Positions 14,501-16,998 of a DNA stretch of 16,998 bases are shown here, in pieces (position 1 is the stretch's first letter; each line of letters starts with the position of its first letter). The notes below the pieces were generated by a model. That model was not told the origin of the DNA and ran no database searches. It saw only the letters and a program-made list of their open reading frames with translations. Position numbers and translations under genes: made by a program. Where the stretch lies: positions 1 to 16,998 of the forward strand of contig CALVPW010000007.1 in the NCBI GenBank assembly GCA_944354085.1, given 5' to 3'. This stretch comes from an uncultured Clostridia bacterium (GTDB lineage: Bacteria > Bacillota > Clostridia > Christensenellales > Borkfalkiaceae).

Positions 14501-16998
14501 AACGTAGGGCGCGGCGGCGCGATCTATGTTGCCGACGGAGCAAAGCTCACGATGAACGGCGGCAGCGTTTCGGGCAATAAAGACGAAAACGGAAAATCAT
14601 ACGGCATTTACGTGACGGGCGCGGGCAGCGTAACGCTGAGCGGCTCCGTTGCTTTGAGCGACGCGATCAACGCGCAAACGACGAGCGCGGGCGTGTTCGT
14701 GGGCGAAGGATTTGTAAACGCAAATTCTGCGTCCATCGGCTTCACTTATCCCACAGACCGCGAGGCGGGTGCAGCCATCCTCGGGATCCGTAATGGATAT
14801 GCAGGAGAGGCTTCGCAGGCAGCAGAGCAATTCACGCTGTACAATATGGATGCGGACGCATACGCTTTGGCGCTGCGCGGTTCCCAAGACGCGCAGGGCA
14901 ACAAAGATGCGCTCATCGTCCGTAAGTCCGTCAACTATATCTTCTATTTCGATTACGATAACGGATTTGCAGAAGGCAGTACAACGCTTGATGATATCAA
15001 GTACGGCGGGAATGCAAGCGATTCGATCACGGCGGAGATCATAACAGGCATACAAAACGCACTCCCGCAGGAAGGAGAGGCTTTCAAAAACAACCGTATC
15101 AGCGTTCGCGAGAGCGTGAACGCCGTTATGGTGCAGATCTTCTCGGGCGGCGAGGTGTTCAATCTCAGCTGGCTTTCGTCCGTCGCGCAAAAAACGGGCT
15201 GGACGCTCGTCAACTGGCAGAACGTCAACGGCGGCGTGCTGAATGCCGATAGCTCGGGTACGATCGAATACCGCGATTCGTCGACGGATATCAAAATGCG
15301 TTCGGTGTGGAAGGCGAATAACTTCAACATCACCTTCGACGCCAACTATCAGCGGCTGGGCGAGGGTGCGCAGTCCAACCTCGTCGAGGGTGCGATGGGC
15401 GAGCAGAGCCTCGATTACAGCGATATCGGCGGGACGGACGCGGCGCTCAAAGGCGTGCGGTATGTGGCGGTCGGCTTTGCCTTCCAAGGCTGGGCGCTCA
15501 CGCCGAATGGCGAAGTGACCGCCACCGAGGAAGCGAAGATCGACGCAGGGCTTTTGGATACGCTGATCACGGGCAAAACGGGCGTCGCGCATACCGAGAA
15601 CGGCGTCACGCAGTACATCGAGTACGATATCACGCTGTACGCGGTATGGAAGAACCTGTTTTCGGGCGGCGTTGGCACGCAGACCAATCCCTTCCTGATC
15701 GAGGATGCGGACGATCTGTACATGCTCGAAGCGACCACGATGGGCTCGCGCGCGTCGAGTAAAGATACCGATGCGGCGACGACCGTTCCCAAGACCGTTC
15801 CCGAGAATTATTTTAACGTATATACGGCGGGCGAGAACGACGGGAGCATCTCCTACAAGCCCGAAGATTACAGCGGCAAATACTTTAAGGTGACCAAAGA
15901 TATCAGCGGCTTTACGGGCGTCATCGGCAGAGTGGGCGACAAGGTGGGCGACGAGGCGGAAGACGACTCGGCCGCGGAGCAGACGACTGTCGACTATGAA
16001 CAGCAGGACAAAAATATCGTTGCCGCGCTTCCCCAAAACGCGACCGACGATTCCGCCACGGGCGAAGTCGGGCGCGGGAGCGCGCCGTTCGCAGGCAATT
16101 TCGACGGCGAAGATCACACGATCGGGCTTGCCGTCAATAAACAGGCGGTTGCGGGCGATGGGATAGCTGCGGGCGACGAAACGCTCGTCGGCGTCGGGCT
16201 CTTCGGGTATACGCAGGGCGCCGTCCTTTCGAACGTGGCGCTTACAGGCAGCGTGCACGGCTATTCGCACGTGGGCGGCCTCGTCGGCTACGCCGTGAGA
16301 ACGACGGTCTCGAACGTCTTCAATGAGGCAGCGATCACCTCGGGCGGGCACGACGTCGGCGGTGTGTTCGGTACATATTTCGTACCCACGGCAAGTTACA
16401 GCGCGTATTCGGTGACGAATGTTGCAAATACGGGCTCGGTCTCCTACGCCCCGCGCGTGGGCGACAAGCGTACCGCGCTCACCACGGCGGAGGATGATTG
16501 GTTCGAAACGCAAAAGATGAAGGACGCCGAGGGGATCCGTTTCGGCGGTATCGCGGGGTACGCGGTGAGCATCCAGCTGCAAAACGGCTACAACACGGGC
16601 GCGGTCACGGGCAGATATGCCGTCGGCGGCGTCGTGGGCATCATGCACTCGCTCAACAACAACAATACGAGCGATACGCGGCTCGAGGCGGTCTTCAACA
16701 CGGCTGCCGTTACGGCGACGGCGGGGCTCGCTACCACCGCCGATGCGCCGAACGATACTTCCATCCCCGTCGTCAACGCATACGTCGGCGGCGTGGTGGG
16801 GCGCGTGGTGGGCGCGAGCCAGATCGACCTCGCCTTTAACAGCGGCAAGGTGCACGCCGCGTGGACGGGTTCGTATACGTTGCAGGACGGCGCCGCACAA
16901 TATACCTACATCGATATGACGGCTGCGTTCGCGCCCGACGCAAATACCGATTACGCGGGCGGACGCGGCGCGGGCGGCATCATCGGCTTCACCTCGTA
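11501..16998 (+). CDS. Giant secreted surface protein: beta-helices, InlB-like repeats, GLUG repeats (3' partial, >1832 aa)
   Basis: I translated this frame by eye from ATG 11501 to the window end; it has no stop, so the gene runs on. AGGGG at 11490-11494 is the ribosome binding site. Residues 1-28 (TIFILLLALAVTLAAGLW core) form a signal sequence or anchor without a clear cleavage site. Residues 30-460 are beta-rich. Residues about 462-735 are a right-handed beta-helix built of GGGIYAASNSKINIYNGVIT-type coils with GGEI-x-x-N pattern; a second such region is at about 848-1047, opening with YSTLKDAVDDATEGDIIYIV. Two InlB-like segments end in SVWKA (about 1144-1273) and LYAVWK (about 1276-1386). 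GVGTQTNPFLIEDADDLYML (about 1391-1410) leads into GLUG repeats (about 1530-1832; VGGLVGYA, FGGIAGYA, VGGVVG). It is an adhesin or matrix-type surface protein by architecture; the cell-wall anchor must lie beyond the window. It has few cysteines. The ligand is unknown. Confidence 0.93.
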   Translation, partial: MKITTSNKFKTIFILLLALAVTLAAGLWSVFRTPERGKQLTASALVSEINGLEGDWETQTEYYIYSDDSGVHTATAAPSLSQDINGAVVVVGGDEATELRVRSGVQVTVNAVEPSVKHELEGTAVYTQIVFNVPVFVEAEAKLTLNADVVFKGGVTVYGTLELGGMAFNQKSEMTVSNHKNNFAEVASEGVLVRGSLNNDGARGGTIVIEDGAALTVKAATKTSYVDGSGSDQTFSNNDGGALFLKATLQDESGLTESGLTVNGTGTLQNNGSIVYENSLTVPKFSGSGAAVEANFTSDLPASGTNVLYPAEDKNIDTYAYGTTLTIANSSANSSSRTLSGSLLSFGRTIVKSAVDNVHYTANNASLGGGVSEDKEDKTYTQGANELIFDGGAKWKLGNANAFDLYFLIGEDSSDKSVSQEYFNDGGVYTTDNALVTVEGVSSVYNGVKVTHNETSAGDGKGGGMHVNSGATLNLYGGEISYNAVTQCDNNGAGGGIYAASNSKINIYNGVITRNALANYGNKESADGAGIAMDGNNNADSSSLTIYGGEISFNNTATGSENDAAADGGGIIGRIGTTVRLYSGAISNNRAGGYGGALLLYYNSKLIMTGGALSGNHAAYGGAINMTVNSSVEVSGGEIANNTAYRNSNTNQGGYGGGICVGAAVDYLTSLSATFSGGTVTGNRALYGGGLAVYTDGSDENRNTLTMTGGTITGNSAYTDNTFTKVEHAHGDGVYVYSTAQVSNPLLYLSDDASIDTSNNVSFHISTSSTSAPIEVNRKLTGDALAAFVRLADEGDWTNKNIVSFANGAPINRDKFILDSTQYAFKASGSNALQISSDSNVVAVNGSKTYSTLKDAVDDATEGDIIYIVGSAVLTEPILVRKDVTIVPHAQGSVAGVSASGVYTLAVASDFDTSSSPVNPALFVVMDGATLTLGGANSGSLSISSNESADELSLVTVVHGSYVQNNSIKLYNNKTTREGGALYLAGANASAIINGGEIANNVGRGGAIYVADGAKLTMNGGSVSGNKDENGKSYGIYVTGAGSVTLSGSVALSDAINAQTTSAGVFVGEGFVNANSASIGFTYPTDREAGAAILGIRNGYAGEASQAAEQFTLYNMDADAYALALRGSQDAQGNKDALIVRKSVNYIFYFDYDNGFAEGSTTLDDIKYGGNASDSITAEIITGIQNALPQEGEAFKNNRISVRESVNAVMVQIFSGGEVFNLSWLSSVAQKTGWTLVNWQNVNGGVLNADSSGTIEYRDSSTDIKMRSVWKANNFNITFDANYQRLGEGAQSNLVEGAMGEQSLDYSDIGGTDAALKGVRYVAVGFAFQGWALTPNGEVTATEEAKIDAGLLDTLITGKTGVAHTENGVTQYIEYDITLYAVWKNLFSGGVGTQTNPFLIEDADDLYMLEATTMGSRASSKDTDAATTVPKTVPENYFNVYTAGENDGSISYKPEDYSGKYFKVTKDISGFTGVIGRVGDKVGDEAEDDSAAEQTTVDYEQQDKNIVAALPQNATDDSATGEVGRGSAPFAGNFDGEDHTIGLAVNKQAVAGDGIAAGDETLVGVGLFGYTQGAVLSNVALTGSVHGYSHVGGLVGYAVRTTVSNVFNEAAITSGGHDVGGVFGTYFVPTASYSAYSVTNVANTGSVSYAPRVGDKRTALTTAEDDWFETQKMKDAEGIRFGGIAGYAVSIQLQNGYNTGAVTGRYAVGGVVGIMHSLNNNNTSDTRLEAVFNTAAVTATAGLATTADAPNDTSIPVVNAYVGGVVGRVVGASQIDLAFNSGKVHAAWTGSYTLQDGAAQYTYIDMTAAFAPDANTDYAGGRGAGGIIGFTS

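Noticed and set aside
14597..16900. Long reverse-strand open frame (about 767 codons) opposite the giant gene
   Set aside because: It is in register with the GC-rich codon pattern of the + frame, is rich in Arg/His/Asp with no recognisable domain, and the + frame shows signal sequence, beta-helix and GLUG repeats.

Overview
The window reads as a piece of a GC-rich, low-complexity-poor bacterial chromosome from a Gram-positive anaerobe. A Clostridia member, plausibly of the Christensenellales type, fits best. The grounds are strong purine-rich Shine-Dalgarno sites, sigma70/SigA-type promoters, InlB B-repeat surface domains, a uL15-like fusion protein of a kind I associate with Clostridia, and CTCCCTCC/GGAGGG intergenic palindromes. 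This placement is an inference from gene style; there is no rRNA or other taxonomic marker in the window.

Region 1 (1-6730, + strand) is a phage head/connector module in one tightly packed run: the C-terminal end of the large terminase, a small phage protein, a P22-like portal, a scaffold, an HK97-fold major capsid protein, a gp4-like head-tail connector, a gp10-like tail hub, and a coiled-coil protein in the position of the P22 tail needle. Most junctions are ATGA stop/start overlaps. A perfect hairpin plus T-run at 6693-6729 closes the module. No ejection, tailspike, lysis or integrase gene follows, so this is either one edge of a prophage or a reduced or retained capsid cassette.

Region 2 (6788-9560, - strand) is a two-component system: an OmpR-family response regulator followed, with a TGA/GTG overlap, by a sensor kinase with an extracellular domain and a seven-helix membrane region. 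Its promoter (TTGCAA-17-TATACT, extended -10) faces left.

Region 3 (9505-10072) is a dense regulatory region. It carries the left-facing kinase-operon promoter, three GTTAC direct repeats at exact 11-bp period just upstream of a right-facing TTCACA-17-TATAAT promoter, and a second right-facing promoter TTGACA-18-TATACT. The spacer of that second promoter contains a run of nine G. An 8-bp perfect palindrome covers the expected start point. The layout suggests regulator-controlled and possibly phase-variable expression of the genes to the right.

Region 4 (10073-16998, + strand) holds a 371-residue InlB-repeat/uL15-like fusion protein, a four-unit palindromic repeat array (11207-11448), and the 5' 5.5 kb of a giant secreted surface protein still open at the window end. 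The giant protein has a signal sequence, two right-handed beta-helix regions, two InlB-like repeats and a GLUG-repeat region. The simplest reading is a surface-sensing and surface-display locus beside a phage structural cassette. The link between the two-component system and the surface genes rests on adjacency and on the 11-bp repeats, and is inference.
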